The position numbers and the translations under genes are program-made. Positions 51,491 to 59,696 of a DNA stretch of 64,000 nucleotides are shown here, one piece after another. Numbering within the stretch: the stretch's first letter is position 1; every line of letters starts with the position of its first letter. The notes below the pieces were generated by a model. It did no database searches. It was not told the DNA's origin and was given only the letters and a program-made list of their open reading frames with translations. The DNA comes from Candidatus Kaistia colombiensis (GTDB lineage: Bacteria; Pseudomonadota; Alphaproteobacteria; Rhizobiales; Kaistiaceae). The stretch spans positions 696,501 to 760,500 of the forward strand of contig CP119318.1 in the NCBI GenBank assembly GCA_029203105.1, read 5' to 3'.

Positions 51491-51519
51491 TCTATATAGG
51501 GTCGGGGCCCGTGCGGCAA
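51491..51519 (-). promoter_or_regulatory. Candidate rpsA promoter
   Basis: On the minus strand TTGCCG (51519-51514), a 17-base spacer and TATAGA (51496-51491) lie in the cmk-rpsA gap, leaving a leader of about 200 bases. S1 genes are often autoregulated through such a leader; no specific structure was resolved. Confidence 0.5.
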
Positions 51520-51566
51520 GGTAAAACCGGCCGTTTTCTGCCCTTCTGGAGCCGGAAGCCGTTCAA

Positions 51567-52190
51567 TCAGTCGTGTCCGGCCTCGACGATGGCGACCGCG
51601 GCCTGGAAGGCGGCGTCGGCATCGAGCGCCGTGGTGTCGAGGCGGATGGCGTCGTCGGCCTGCCGCAGCGGCGCCGAGGAGCGGTGCGAATCCCGTTCGT
51701 CGCGCTCGAGGATCTCGGCCAGGATCCGCTCATAGGGCACGTCGCGGCCCTTGGCGTTCAGCTCGTCGGTGCGGCGGCGGGCGCGCACTTCCGGCGAGGC
51801 GGTGACGAAGATCTTGACGTCCGCCTCCGGGCAGATCGCGGTGCCGATGTCGCGGCCGTCGAGCACGGCGCCGGGGGCCACGCGGGCGAAGTTGCGCTGG
51901 AAGTCGACCAGCGCGGCGCGCACCGCGGGATGCACGGCGACGCGCGAGGCAAGCTCGCCCGCCTCGCGCCCGCGCAGCTCGGCATGCTGGAGGTCCGCCG
52001 CCTTGAGCTGGCGGGCGACCGCGCCGGCCTCGGCGGCATTGTCGAGGTCGAGCCCCCGTTCCGTCATCAGCCGGCCAATGGCGCGATAGAGCAACCCGGT
52101 GTCGAGATGGTTCAGCCCGTAATGCTTCGCCAGCTTCAGGGCGATCGTGCCCTTGCCCGCTGCGGCGGGTCCGTCGATTGCGATGATCAT
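51567..52190 (-). CDS. cmk: Cmk, (d)CMP kinase
   Basis: A 207-residue nucleoside monophosphate kinase that phosphorylates CMP and dCMP. The P-loop GPAAAGKGT is at residues 7-15 and DGRDIGT forms the CMP-binding block. It lies between aroA and rpsA, a gene order kept from E. coli to alphaproteobacteria. The start overlaps the aroA stop. Confidence 0.96.
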   Translation of the reverse strand: MIIAIDGPAAAGKGTIALKLAKHYGLNHLDTGLLYRAIGRLMTERGLDLDNAAEAGAVARQLKAADLQHAELRGREAGELASRVAVHPAVRAALVDFQRNFARVAPGAVLDGRDIGTAICPEADVKIFVTASPEVRARRRTDELNAKGRDVPYERILAEILERDERDSHRSSAPLRQADDAIRLDTTALDADAAFQAAVAIVEAGHD

Positions 52191-53545
52191 GCTGCGGCGG
52201 GCTCCGCCCTTTCGAAATGCGCGCCAAGCCCGTTCATCAGGGCCTGGAATTCGGGAAAATGGCTGTCAATCGGGCCGGCGTCGTCGATCGTCACCGGGGC
52301 GTGTCCGGCCAGGCCGAGGACGAGGAAGCTGATGCCGATGCGGTGGTCGAGCCGGGTCGCGACGCCGGCGCCGCCGATCCGGGCCGCGCCGCCGGTGACG
52401 GCGAGCGATTCCGGCCCTTCCTCGACGGCGACGCCATTGGCGCCGAGGCCGGCGGCGAGCGCGGCGAGCCGGTCGGATTCCTTCAGCCGCAATTCGCCGA
52501 TCCCCTCCATCACCGTGACGCCTTCCGCAAACGCAGCGGCGATGGCGAGCGCCGGATATTCGTCGATCATCGACGGCGCCCGCTCCGACGGCACGATGAC
52601 GCCCTTGAGCCGGCTCGCCCGGACGTGGATGTCGCCGACCGCCTCGCCGCCGAGCGTGCGACGGTTGCCGATCTCGATGTCGCCGCCCATTTCGATCAGC
52701 GTCTCGATCAGGCCGGTGCGCATCGGATTGAGCAGCACCGCCTCGATGGTCAGCTCCGAGCCCGCTATGAGGAGCGCGGCGACGATCAGGAAGGCGGCCG
52801 AGCTCGGATCGCCGGGGATGGCGACCTGTTGCGCCCTCAGGTCGCGACGCCCTTCCAGCCGCACGATCCGTTCGCCGTCTTCGCCGCGGTCGATCTCGAT
52901 CGCCGCGCCGAAGGCCTGCAGCAGCCGTTCGGTATGATCGCGCGTCGGCGTCGGCTCGATGATTGTCGTGACCCCCGGCGTGTTGAGGCCGGCGAGCAGC
53001 ACCGCCGACTTCACCCGCGCCGAGGGCACGGGCACGCGATACTCGATCGGGAGGGTGATGTCGGGACCCTTGAGGGTCAGCGGCAGGCGGTCCTTCGAGC
53101 GGGCGAGCACCTGCACGCCCATGCGGCGCAGCGGATCGAGGATGCGGCCCATCGGGCGGCTGCGCAGCGAGGCGTCGCCGGTGAAGGTGGCGGTGATCGC
53201 CTGGCTGCCGACGAGGCCCATGGCGAGCCGGGCGCCCGTGCCGGAATTGCCATAGTCGATGGTGTCCTCCGGCTCGAGGAAACCGCCGACGCCGACACCG
53301 CGGACCCGCCAGCGGCCGGCATCGGTCCGCGCCACGCTGGCGCCGAAGGCGCGCATGGCGGCGGCCGTCGCCAGCACGTCCTCGCCTTCCAGCAGGCCCT
53401 CGATCGTCGTTTCACCGATCGCCAGCGCCCCGAGCATCAGCGCGCGATGCGAGATCGACTTGTCGCCCGGTACGCGCACGCGCCCCTTGAGCGGGCCGGC
53501 GGCGGTTGCGATCAAGGGAATGGGCAAAGGGGAGGCGGATGGCAT
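52187..53545 (-). CDS. aroA: AroA, 3-phosphoshikimate 1-carboxyvinyltransferase (class II-like)
   Basis: A 452-residue EPSP synthase of the shikimate pathway. Motifs are PGDKSISHRAL (residues 26-36), RPMGRILDPLRRMGVQV and RIGISFLVLGLAG, resembling the CP4-type (class II) branch found in rhizobia. At the active-site loop it has GNSGTGAR (Gly102), i.e. glycine rather than the alanine of CP4. The ATG at 53545 is preceded by GAGGAG; the frame is open upstream without homology. Confidence 0.95.
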   Translation of the reverse strand: MPSASPLPIPLIATAAGPLKGRVRVPGDKSISHRALMLGALAIGETTIEGLLEGEDVLATAAAMRAFGASVARTDAGRWRVRGVGVGGFLEPEDTIDYGNSGTGARLAMGLVGSQAITATFTGDASLRSRPMGRILDPLRRMGVQVLARSKDRLPLTLKGPDITLPIEYRVPVPSARVKSAVLLAGLNTPGVTTIIEPTPTRDHTERLLQAFGAAIEIDRGEDGERIVRLEGRRDLRAQQVAIPGDPSSAAFLIVAALLIAGSELTIEAVLLNPMRTGLIETLIEMGGDIEIGNRRTLGGEAVGDIHVRASRLKGVIVPSERAPSMIDEYPALAIAAAFAEGVTVMEGIGELRLKESDRLAALAAGLGANGVAVEEGPESLAVTGGAARIGGAGVATRLDHRIGISFLVLGLAGHAPVTIDDAGPIDSHFPEFQALMNGLGAHFERAEPAAA

Positions 53546-53706
53546 AGGGTCGGGCTCCTCGGTATTCGGCACAGGCGAATTCGGGGTCGCGCATGCGGGC
53601 TCAAAGACCAGAAGGGACGGTCGTCGGATAGCACGGCTACCGGCCGCCGTCACCCAAGTTGCAACACGGGCCGGAAGGCGGCGAGCTGCCCGTGTCAGAA
53701 TTGCTT

Positions 53707-53735
53707 TTGACAGCGCCGATGCGAGTGATTATGGG
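53707..53735 (+). promoter_or_regulatory. Candidate promoter for the FYDLN-acid gene
   Basis: TTGACA (53707-53712), a 17-base spacer and TATGGG (53730-53735) lie 33 bases before the chosen start. It is in the divergent gap with aroA. The -35 box is a perfect consensus match; the -10 box is weak. Confidence 0.55.
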
Positions 53736-53767
53736 ACAGCCGCTCTTTTAAACCGATGAGGCACGAC

Positions 53768-54160
53768 GTGGCGAAAGCGGAACTCGGCACCAAGCGGGTC
53801 GACCCGGAGACGGGCAAGAAGTTCTACGACCTGAACAAAGATCCCATCGTTTCGCCCTTCACGGGCGTTTCGTATCCCCGTTCGTTCTTTGAGTCCGGCA
53901 CGGCCAAGGCTGCCCGCCCGGCCAATGTGGCGGACGATGAAGACGAAGAGGTCGAGGACGAGGGCGAAAAGGGCGCTGAATTCGTCAGCCTCGAGGAGGC
54001 CGATGAAGAGGCGTCTGGCGGCGCGAGCGCCGCCGAAGGCGACGACGAGGACGTCGAGATCGCCGACGATGACGGCGAGGACGTCTTCATCGAGGACGAG
54101 GAAGAGGAAGGTGACGACGTGGCCGACATCATCGGTGGCGTCGACGACGAAGAGTCGTAA
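53768..54160 (+). CDS. FYDLN-acid domain protein (TIGR02300 family)
   Basis: A 130-residue acidic protein. The N-terminus AKAELGTKRVDPETGKKFYD, with FYDLNKDPIVSPFTG after it, is the family core. The remainder is extremely acidic (long Asp/Glu runs). These proteins are conserved in alphaproteobacteria; function is unknown. GTG at 53768 is preferred because GAGG lies seven bases upstream and the family begins MAK-ELGTKR; an ATG at 53756 is an alternative. Confidence 0.88.
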   Translation: MAKAELGTKRVDPETGKKFYDLNKDPIVSPFTGVSYPRSFFESGTAKAARPANVADDEDEEVEDEGEKGAEFVSLEEADEEASGGASAAEGDDEDVEIADDDGEDVFIEDEEEEGDDVADIIGGVDDEES

Positions 54161-54278
54161 AACCTATCCACAGGCACCGGTTCGATTTTTTGAATTGGCG
54201 CTTGATTTGAAAAAGGGCGCGGCTTAAGAGTTGCGCCGTTCCGGGGGGGTCCCAACCCCTCCGACTTCTGGAACGAGT

Positions 54279-54354
<76 letters not shown>

Positions 54355-54383
54355 ATTCCACCCTTCAGGGAACTGAAGCGAAC

Positions 54384-54410
54384 AAAAGCCGCCCCTCGGG
54401 GCGGCTTTTC
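54384..54410 (+). terminator. Intrinsic terminator after tRNA-Ala
   Basis: AAAAGCCGCCC (54384-54394) and GGGCGGCTTTT (54399-54409) form an 11-bp stem with a CTCG loop and a T-run. It may also serve the convergent AraC-family gene. Confidence 0.88.
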
Positions 54411-54439
54411 GCGTTTGGGGTATTCTCGCTCAAAACGTT

Positions 54440-55360
54440 TCAGCCCGCCGGCAGGGGCAGTCCCTCGGCATAGCGCGCCGGCGGCAGCCCGACCTGACGC
54501 GAGAAGGCAACGCTGAAGGCGCTGGTCGAGCCGTAGCCGATGCGCCGCGCCACTTCGGCAAGGCTGCGCCCGCGAGCCAGCAGGTCCTTGGCGAGCGTGA
54601 TCCGCCAGTCCGTCAGATAGTCCATCGGCGGCCTGCCGACTTCCCGATGGAATCGGGTGAAGAAGGTCGAGCGCGACAGTCCAGCCTCCCGCGCCAGTTC
54701 CGCGACGGTCCAGGCGCGCGCGGGATCCGCATGCATGCAGCGCAGGGCCACGGCCAGCCTGTCGTCGCCCATGCCCCGCAGCACGCCGGGGCAGGCCGAC
54801 CTCTCGCCGGTGGATCGGAAGGCTTCGATCAGCAGCACCTCGAGCAGGCGGGCCAGCACGACATCGCGTGCCGGGCGGCTGGCATGGGCTTCCTCCGCCA
54901 CCAGCTTCGCCAGGATGCCCAGCCGGCTTTCACCCCGAACAACGACGATATCGGGCAGCAGGGCGACCAGCAGCGAGGCGTCGGGCGATCCGAACTTGCA
55001 ATAGCCGATGAGTTGCTCGACCTCGACCGGCGCGTCCGGCGAGCCGATTCGGACGCTTCGGTCCGCCTGCATCGCGGGCGTGCTGAGCAGGCCTGCCGGG
55101 GGCGCGGGATCGAGGCTCGACATGGTGAAATCCTGGATCGCCGGGACGAGGACGAAATCGCCCTGCCGCAGGATCTGCGCCGGCTTGCCGTCGACCTCCA
55201 GGCATGCGCTGCCGGCAATCATCAGCCCGTAATAGACCTGCCCCACTTCCGTGCGGCGCACCCGCCAGGCGCCGGACGCCCTCGCGATCTTGGAAAACGG
55301 CGCCCCCGGCTGGAGCAGGGTGACGATCTCGGCGAGGGGGTCGACCATTTCTGGACTCAT
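54440..55360 (-). CDS. AraC-family transcriptional regulator with cupin domain
   Basis: A 306-residue regulator. An N-terminal cupin-like sensor (about 15-190, including LMIAGSACLEVDGKPAQIL and RQGDFVLVPA) precedes the two AraC helix-turn-helix motifs (about 205-300: VAELAREAGLSRSTFFTRF and LAEVARRIGYGSTSAFSVAF). It is transcribed divergently from the SDR gene, which starts 85 bases away, and probably controls it. The effector is unknown. Confidence 0.92.
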   Translation of the reverse strand: MSPEMVDPLAEIVTLLQPGAPFSKIARASGAWRVRRTEVGQVYYGLMIAGSACLEVDGKPAQILRQGDFVLVPAIQDFTMSSLDPAPPAGLLSTPAMQADRSVRIGSPDAPVEVEQLIGYCKFGSPDASLLVALLPDIVVVRGESRLGILAKLVAEEAHASRPARDVVLARLLEVLLIEAFRSTGERSACPGVLRGMGDDRLAVALRCMHADPARAWTVAELAREAGLSRSTFFTRFHREVGRPPMDYLTDWRITLAKDLLARGRSLAEVARRIGYGSTSAFSVAFSRQVGLPPARYAEGLPLPAG

Positions 55361-55445
55361 GCAAATTTAAACTGGATTTTCTATGATAGAAAGTCCGGGT
55401 CTCACTGTCCACATCTCGGCGGATCAACGGATCAGGAGACTTTCC

Positions 55446-56198
55446 ATGAAGACAGTGATGATCACCGGATGCTCGTCCGGCTTCGGCCTCGAGATCGCGC
55501 GCTATTTCCTCGATCGCGACTGGAGCGTGGTCGCGACCATGCGCACTCCCCAGGACGGCATTCTGCCGGTATCGGACCGGCTGCGCGTCGTGCCGCTCGA
55601 CGTGACGGATGCCGCCAGCATCGCTTCTGCCATCGTGGCCGCAGGCCCGGTCGATGTTCTCGTCAACAATGCCGGCATAGGCTGGCTCAATGCGCTTGAA
55701 GGCACGCCGATGCAGGTGACGCGCGAGCTCTTCGAGACAAACACATTCGGCACGATGGCGATGATCCTGGCCATCCTGCCGCAGTTCCGGGAGCGGCGGT
55801 CGGGGATCATCGTCAACGTCACCTCCAGCGTGACGCTGAAGCCGCTCCCGCTGCTCTCCACCTATACGGCGAGCAAGGCGGCGGTGAACGCCTTCACCGA
55901 AAGCCTGGCGCTGGAACTGGCTGCGTTCGACGTACGCGCGCACCTCGTCCTGCCGGGGCGCGCGCCCGACACGAGCTTCGCCACGACCGCGCGCAGCCGG
56001 CTGACCGGAGAGGGCGGCTTCCCGGAGCCCTACAGCGACCTCGTGCAGGAAGTGTTGGCGCGGTTCCAGCAGCCCGATGACAAGATCACCAGGTCGCTGG
56101 ACGTCGCCGAGGCGGTCTGGCGCGCGGCGACCGATGTGGACGCTCCGATGCGCATTCCGGCAGGCGCCGACGCGGTCGCCCTGTCGCCCGGCTCGTAA
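55446..56198 (+). CDS. Short-chain dehydrogenase/reductase (SDR)
   Basis: A 250-residue classical SDR. The cofactor motif is TGCSSGFG (residues 8-15), followed by VNNAGIG and the catalytic Ser-Tyr-Lys set in NVTSSVTL and YTASK. Substrate is not determinable. The ATG at 55446 is preceded by AGGAGA. The divergent AraC-family gene with a shared promoter region suggests an inducible pair. Confidence 0.9.
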   Translation: MKTVMITGCSSGFGLEIARYFLDRDWSVVATMRTPQDGILPVSDRLRVVPLDVTDAASIASAIVAAGPVDVLVNNAGIGWLNALEGTPMQVTRELFETNTFGTMAMILAILPQFRERRSGIIVNVTSSVTLKPLPLLSTYTASKAAVNAFTESLALELAAFDVRAHLVLPGRAPDTSFATTARSRLTGEGGFPEPYSDLVQEVLARFQQPDDKITRSLDVAEAVWRAATDVDAPMRIPAGADAVALSPGS

Positions 56199-56235
56199 CG
56201 CCGGGCTTGAAGCAGCGTTGCGGCGGCGTGCCGTC

Positions 56236-56538
56236 TCAGCGCTTCTTCAGCGACATCAGATAGGCGACGACGTCGCGCTTCTCGTCGTCGAACAGCCGGT
56301 AGATCGTCATGGGGAAGTGGTCCTCGGCCAGGAACTTGGTGAAATAGGCCTGGTCGCGGCCGGGGCGCTTGACGATGTCCTCGTAGCGCGGCGCCATTTT
56401 CGGGTTTGGCTTGTCGCCGGCGCGCAAATGGCACATCCGGCACCATTGATCGACCACCTGCTTGCCGCGCGTCGCCGCGTCGTCGGCCCGCGCGGCGCCG
56501 CCGAGCGCCAACACCGCGACCGCCCATGCGCAGGCCAT
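56236..56538 (-). CDS. Small exported c-type cytochrome
   Basis: A 100-residue protein with an N-terminal signal-like segment (ACAWAVAVLALGGAARA) and one haem-binding site CRMCH. A distal methionine candidate is in HFPMTIYRLF. It is a periplasmic monohaem cytochrome c with no clear partner. The frame is open far upstream; the ATG at 56538 was chosen because it begins the signal peptide, but the n-region lacks positive charge and a slightly earlier start is possible. Confidence 0.72.
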   Translation of the reverse strand: MACAWAVAVLALGGAARADDAATRGKQVVDQWCRMCHLRAGDKPNPKMAPRYEDIVKRPGRDQAYFTKFLAEDHFPMTIYRLFDDEKRDVVAYLMSLKKR

Positions 56539-56868
56539 CGAACGCCAGGCGATCGCTTCCGAAGTCCAACCCGTCCAAAGCAATTCCAACTCCTTTGCGG
56601 GATCGATTCCCGCGCCTTTCACCGTATCGCTGAAACGGCGAAAGGCTGTAGCGCTTTGTTCCATCGCATGTTCTTCACGCGAGCCCAACTCGACGCCACG
56701 CGGAGACGCCGCGGCCGGATGGCGGGTCGTGGCCATCGGCGCGGCCCTGGTCGGCAGCCGGCGTTCACAATCCCTTGAGATTTTCTGGTGCTCGCGGGGG
56801 GGAGCTCCCATCTTCAGGACCGCGCCCGGGATGGGTGCCGGGGGCGCTCCAAAGGCTGGAGATCCGCC
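56539..56868. other. Gene-free stretch between divergent cytochrome and DUF1344 genes
   Basis: No convincing gene was found. It should hold the promoters of both neighbours. CTGGAGATCC just before 56869 is the ribosome-binding site of the DUF1344 gene. Part of it could also encode a longer N-terminus of the cytochrome. Confidence 0.5.
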
Positions 56869-57135
56869 ATGAAAAAACACTCCCTCCTTCTTCCACTCGC
56901 CGGACTGTTGCTTGTGTCCGGCACCGCCTTTGCCGCGGAGACCATGAACGGCGTGGTCGCGCGGGCTGACCCGAATACGGGTCAATTGCTGCTTCTGGGC
57001 GGCGCCAACTTCCAGGTGACCGATCCATCGGTGCTACGCCATCTGGCGCCGGGCGAGCATGTCATCGTCACGCGCAACAACAACGACACCATCGGCGTGC
57101 AGGTGGACAACGCCTACGCCGGCTCGGGCAACTAG
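56869..57135 (+). CDS. DUF1344-family small exported protein, copy 1
   Basis: An 88-residue protein with a clear signal peptide (KKHSLLLPLAGLLLVSGTAFA, cleavage near AFA-AE). It is followed by a small beta-rich domain with GVVARADPNTGQLLLLG and GEHVIVTRNNNDTIGVQVDN. The family is restricted largely to alphaproteobacteria and has no assigned function. A second copy lies 240 bases downstream. Confidence 0.85.
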   Translation: MKKHSLLLPLAGLLLVSGTAFAAETMNGVVARADPNTGQLLLLGGANFQVTDPSVLRHLAPGEHVIVTRNNNDTIGVQVDNAYAGSGN

Positions 57136-57284
57136 TCGCCCCGGCAATTGCCGATCGGCCCCGCCGACCGGCACCTTAATGTGTTGGCCAGGCTATTAAT
57201 GGGCCACCTTGGTTCCAATTGAGCAATGGACTGGCTTCATTAAGGAAATCGCAACTGGTTGCAGAGCGTGGGCAGCGGATTCAT

Positions 57285-57318
57285 GGCCGGCGTATGAAAT
57301 TTTGTTCATGAACCGGCC
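57285..57318 (+). repeat. Interrupted inverted repeat upstream of DUF1344 copy 2
   Basis: GGCCGG...CCGGCC (57285-57290, 57313-57318) encloses ATGAA...TTCAT (57294-57298, 57305-57309), giving two nested stems with symmetric 3-base gaps. It is 58 bases before the copy 2 start, a plausible operator or leader structure. The rest of this 240-base gap shows only scattered TTAAT-containing short repeats. Confidence 0.5.
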
Positions 57319-57375
57319 ACCCCGTTGTCGCACCGCTTCCGAGCGCCAATTTTCAATGCGGGGCCAAAACAACGG

Positions 57376-57657
57376 ATGAACATCATGAGAAAGATCGCTC
57401 TTCTACTTCCCCTCGCCGGCCTTCTGGCCGTTGGGCCTGCCATGGCAGCAGAAACGATTGGCGGCATCGTCGATCATGCCGATCCTGCGACCGGTTTGGT
57501 CTCGGTCGGCGGGCAGACATTCCGGATCAGCTATCCGCAATTGCTGCGCGGCGTCTATGGCGGTGAGCATGTGATCATCACCAAGAACGACAACGGCACC
57601 ATCGGCTTCCAGGAAGACAGCAACTATTCGGACGGCAGCGGCCAGACCGGCCAGTAA
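57376..57657 (+). CDS. DUF1344-family small exported protein, copy 2
   Basis: A 93-residue paralogue of the preceding gene: signal peptide RKIALLLPLAGLLAVGPAMA, then AETIGGIVDHADPATGLVSVG and GEHVIITKNDNGTIGFQED, matching copy 1 position by position. A start three codons later is possible. The two probably arose by tandem duplication; the longer intergenic region suggests separate control. Confidence 0.85.
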   Translation: MNIMRKIALLLPLAGLLAVGPAMAAETIGGIVDHADPATGLVSVGGQTFRISYPQLLRGVYGGEHVIITKNDNGTIGFQEDSNYSDGSGQTGQ

Positions 57658-57715
57658 TGGCTGGCGTCAGCTGGACCTGCCACGCCGGGTTCCCCTGCCG
57701 GTGCCCGAACGAGAT

Positions 57716-57750
57716 GAAAGAGCCGCCCCACCGGGCGGCTCTTTCGTTTT
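57716..57750 (+). terminator. Intrinsic terminator after DUF1344 copy 2
   Basis: GAAAGAGCCGCCC (57716-57728) and GGGCGGCTCTTTC (57733-57745) form a perfect 13-bp stem with a CACC loop, followed by GTTTT. The remaining 220 bases to the next gene hold no recognisable gene and presumably the aldo/keto reductase promoter (CTTGAC near 57820). Confidence 0.9.
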
Positions 57751-57972
57751 GCATGGCCGTCGCGGCCGCCTCGCTCGCTCGGTTCCGTCGTTCCCCGGGC
57801 GCCGCGACGCGCATCGGGTCTTGACGCCGATGGCGGCGAGCGAGGAACCTGCGCGGCGAGAACGGGGCCGCATCCTCACCTGTTGCGAGCGCGACCGACA
57901 GCCGGAATGGCGCGGCCGCGGGCATTGCGATGCCGGCCCCGCGATCCGGAAACGCAAAGGGAATGAAACGCC

Positions 57973-58998
57973 ATGGCACTTGAGACGCGCCCGCTCGGAC
58001 GCACGGGGATTGCGGTAACCACCCTCGGCTTCGGCTCCGCCCCGCTCGGAGACCTCTATCACCGGCTGGACGACAACACCGCCCGCGGCGCCGTCGAGGC
58101 GGCGGTCGAGGCCGGCGTCACGCTTTATGACACGTCGCCCTTCTACGGCCACGGCCTGGCCGAGCATCGCATCGGCACCGTGCTGCGCGGCGCCCCGCGC
58201 AAGTCCTACGCGCTGTCGACCAAGGTCGGGCGCTGGATGGATCCGCTCAACCAGCCGGCCGATGGCAATACCCAGCCGCCGAACTTCGCCGGCGGCCTGC
58301 CGCATCCGGCCCGCCTCGACTATTCCTATGACGGCGCCATGCGCTCGCTCGAGCAGTCGCTGATCCGCCTCGGCACCGACCGGATCGAGATCGTGCTGAT
58401 CCACGACGTCGATGTCTATTCGCATGGCGCGGCGGCCGTCGAGGGCCACTTCAAGGCGGCGATGGACGGCGCCTACAAGGCGCTGGAAAAGCTGCGCTCC
58501 GAAAAGGTGATCGACGCGATCGGCGTCGGCCTGAACGAGGCCGACATGTGCGAGCGCTTCGCCCGCGCCGGCGATTTCGACGCCATGCTGCTGGCCGGCC
58601 GCTATTCGCTGCTGGAGCAGCCGGCGCTCGACAGCTTCCTGCCGCTGGCGGTGGAGAAGGGCATCGGCATGATGCTGGGCGGCGTGTTCAATTCCGGTAT
58701 CCTCGCCACCGGCCCGGTCCCCGGCGCCAAATACAATTACCGCGCCGCGCCGCCGGAAATCCTCGATCGGGTGGCGAAGATCCAGGCCGTTTGCACGGCG
58801 CATGGCGTGTCGCTCGCCGACGCGGCGTTGCGGTTCCCGCTCGGCCATCCGGCCGTCGCCTCGCTGGTGATGGGCTCGGTCTCGGCCGAGGAGACGAAGC
58901 GCAATCGCGCCGCCTTCGATCGCGTGGTGCCGGCGGCGCTTTGGTCCGACCTGAAGATGGCGGGTCTGCTGCGCGCCGACGCGCCGACGCCCGCCTGA
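57973..58998 (+). CDS. Aldo/keto reductase, aldose-dehydrogenase type
   Basis: A 341-residue TIM-barrel AKR. The catalytic tetrad is visible as Asp and Tyr in LYDTSPFYGHG, Lys in LSTKVGRW and His in VLIHDVDVYSH. The LGFGSAPLGDLY start and FNSGILATG region resemble D-threo-aldose/L-fucose dehydrogenases. The substrate is inferred from the subfamily only. It is followed by the DUF2306 gene. Confidence 0.88.
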   Translation: MALETRPLGRTGIAVTTLGFGSAPLGDLYHRLDDNTARGAVEAAVEAGVTLYDTSPFYGHGLAEHRIGTVLRGAPRKSYALSTKVGRWMDPLNQPADGNTQPPNFAGGLPHPARLDYSYDGAMRSLEQSLIRLGTDRIEIVLIHDVDVYSHGAAAVEGHFKAAMDGAYKALEKLRSEKVIDAIGVGLNEADMCERFARAGDFDAMLLAGRYSLLEQPALDSFLPLAVEKGIGMMLGGVFNSGILATGPVPGAKYNYRAAPPEILDRVAKIQAVCTAHGVSLADAALRFPLGHPAVASLVMGSVSAEETKRNRAAFDRVVPAALWSDLKMAGLLRADAPTPA

Positions 58999-59072
58999 CG
59001 CGAGCAAGGAACCGGCGGCGCGTCGGCGCCGGTTCCTTCGCGCCCGCCGCCTGAAAAAGGATACTCGCCGTG

Positions 59073-59594
59073 ATGTCGATCGTCCCGCTGCTCCACGCCT
59101 CGCCCGTTATCCGGATCCACGCGATCCTCGCCATTCTCGTCATGCTGCTGGGGGCGTTGCAGCTGTTCCGCAAGAAGGGCGATCCGCTGCACCGCGTCAT
59201 CGGCCGGGTCTGGGTGGTCGGGATGGCGGCGGTCGCCGGCTCCGGCTTGTTGATCTGGACGATCCGGGTATGGGGTCCCTTCAGCCCGATCCATCTGCTG
59301 TCGATCCTGGTGCTGGCGCTGCTGTGGCGCGGCGTCATGGCGGCCCGACGTGGTGAGATCGAGCGGCACAGGAAGATCATGCGCGGCACCTACGTCTTTG
59401 GCCTCGTCATCACCGGCCTGTTCACCGTCGTTCCGGGTCGCACCATGTATTTCGTCGTTTTCGGCGCTGACGGGGCGACGCCCATCAAGCTCGCCGTTTT
59501 TGCCGGCGTGCTGGCCGTTCTGGCCGCCGCGTGCGTCACCGTCCTGCGCTGGCGCGCCAGTCCGCGCGGCCAGCGCTTCGTCGCCGACCGTTAA
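59073..59594 (+). CDS. DUF2306-family membrane protein
   Basis: A 173-residue integral membrane protein with about four hydrophobic helices (residues about 12-32, 46-66, 74-92, 106-126, plus a C-terminal one). The conserved charged loop LFRKKGDPLHRVIGRVW and the GEIERHRKIMRGTYVFG segment are typical of DUF2306. Function is unknown. A GTG three bases before the chosen ATG is an alternative start. Confidence 0.85.
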   Translation: MSIVPLLHASPVIRIHAILAILVMLLGALQLFRKKGDPLHRVIGRVWVVGMAAVAGSGLLIWTIRVWGPFSPIHLLSILVLALLWRGVMAARRGEIERHRKIMRGTYVFGLVITGLFTVVPGRTMYFVVFGADGATPIKLAVFAGVLAVLAAACVTVLRWRASPRGQRFVADR

Positions 59595-59696
59595 GACCGC
59601 TCCCCGTTCAGCGGGGAACGGCTCTCAGTCTCTGCTTGGTCGCGTTTTTGGCGCGAACCGGCGTCCAGACATCGGTCGCGCGAAAGCAGGCGGCAT

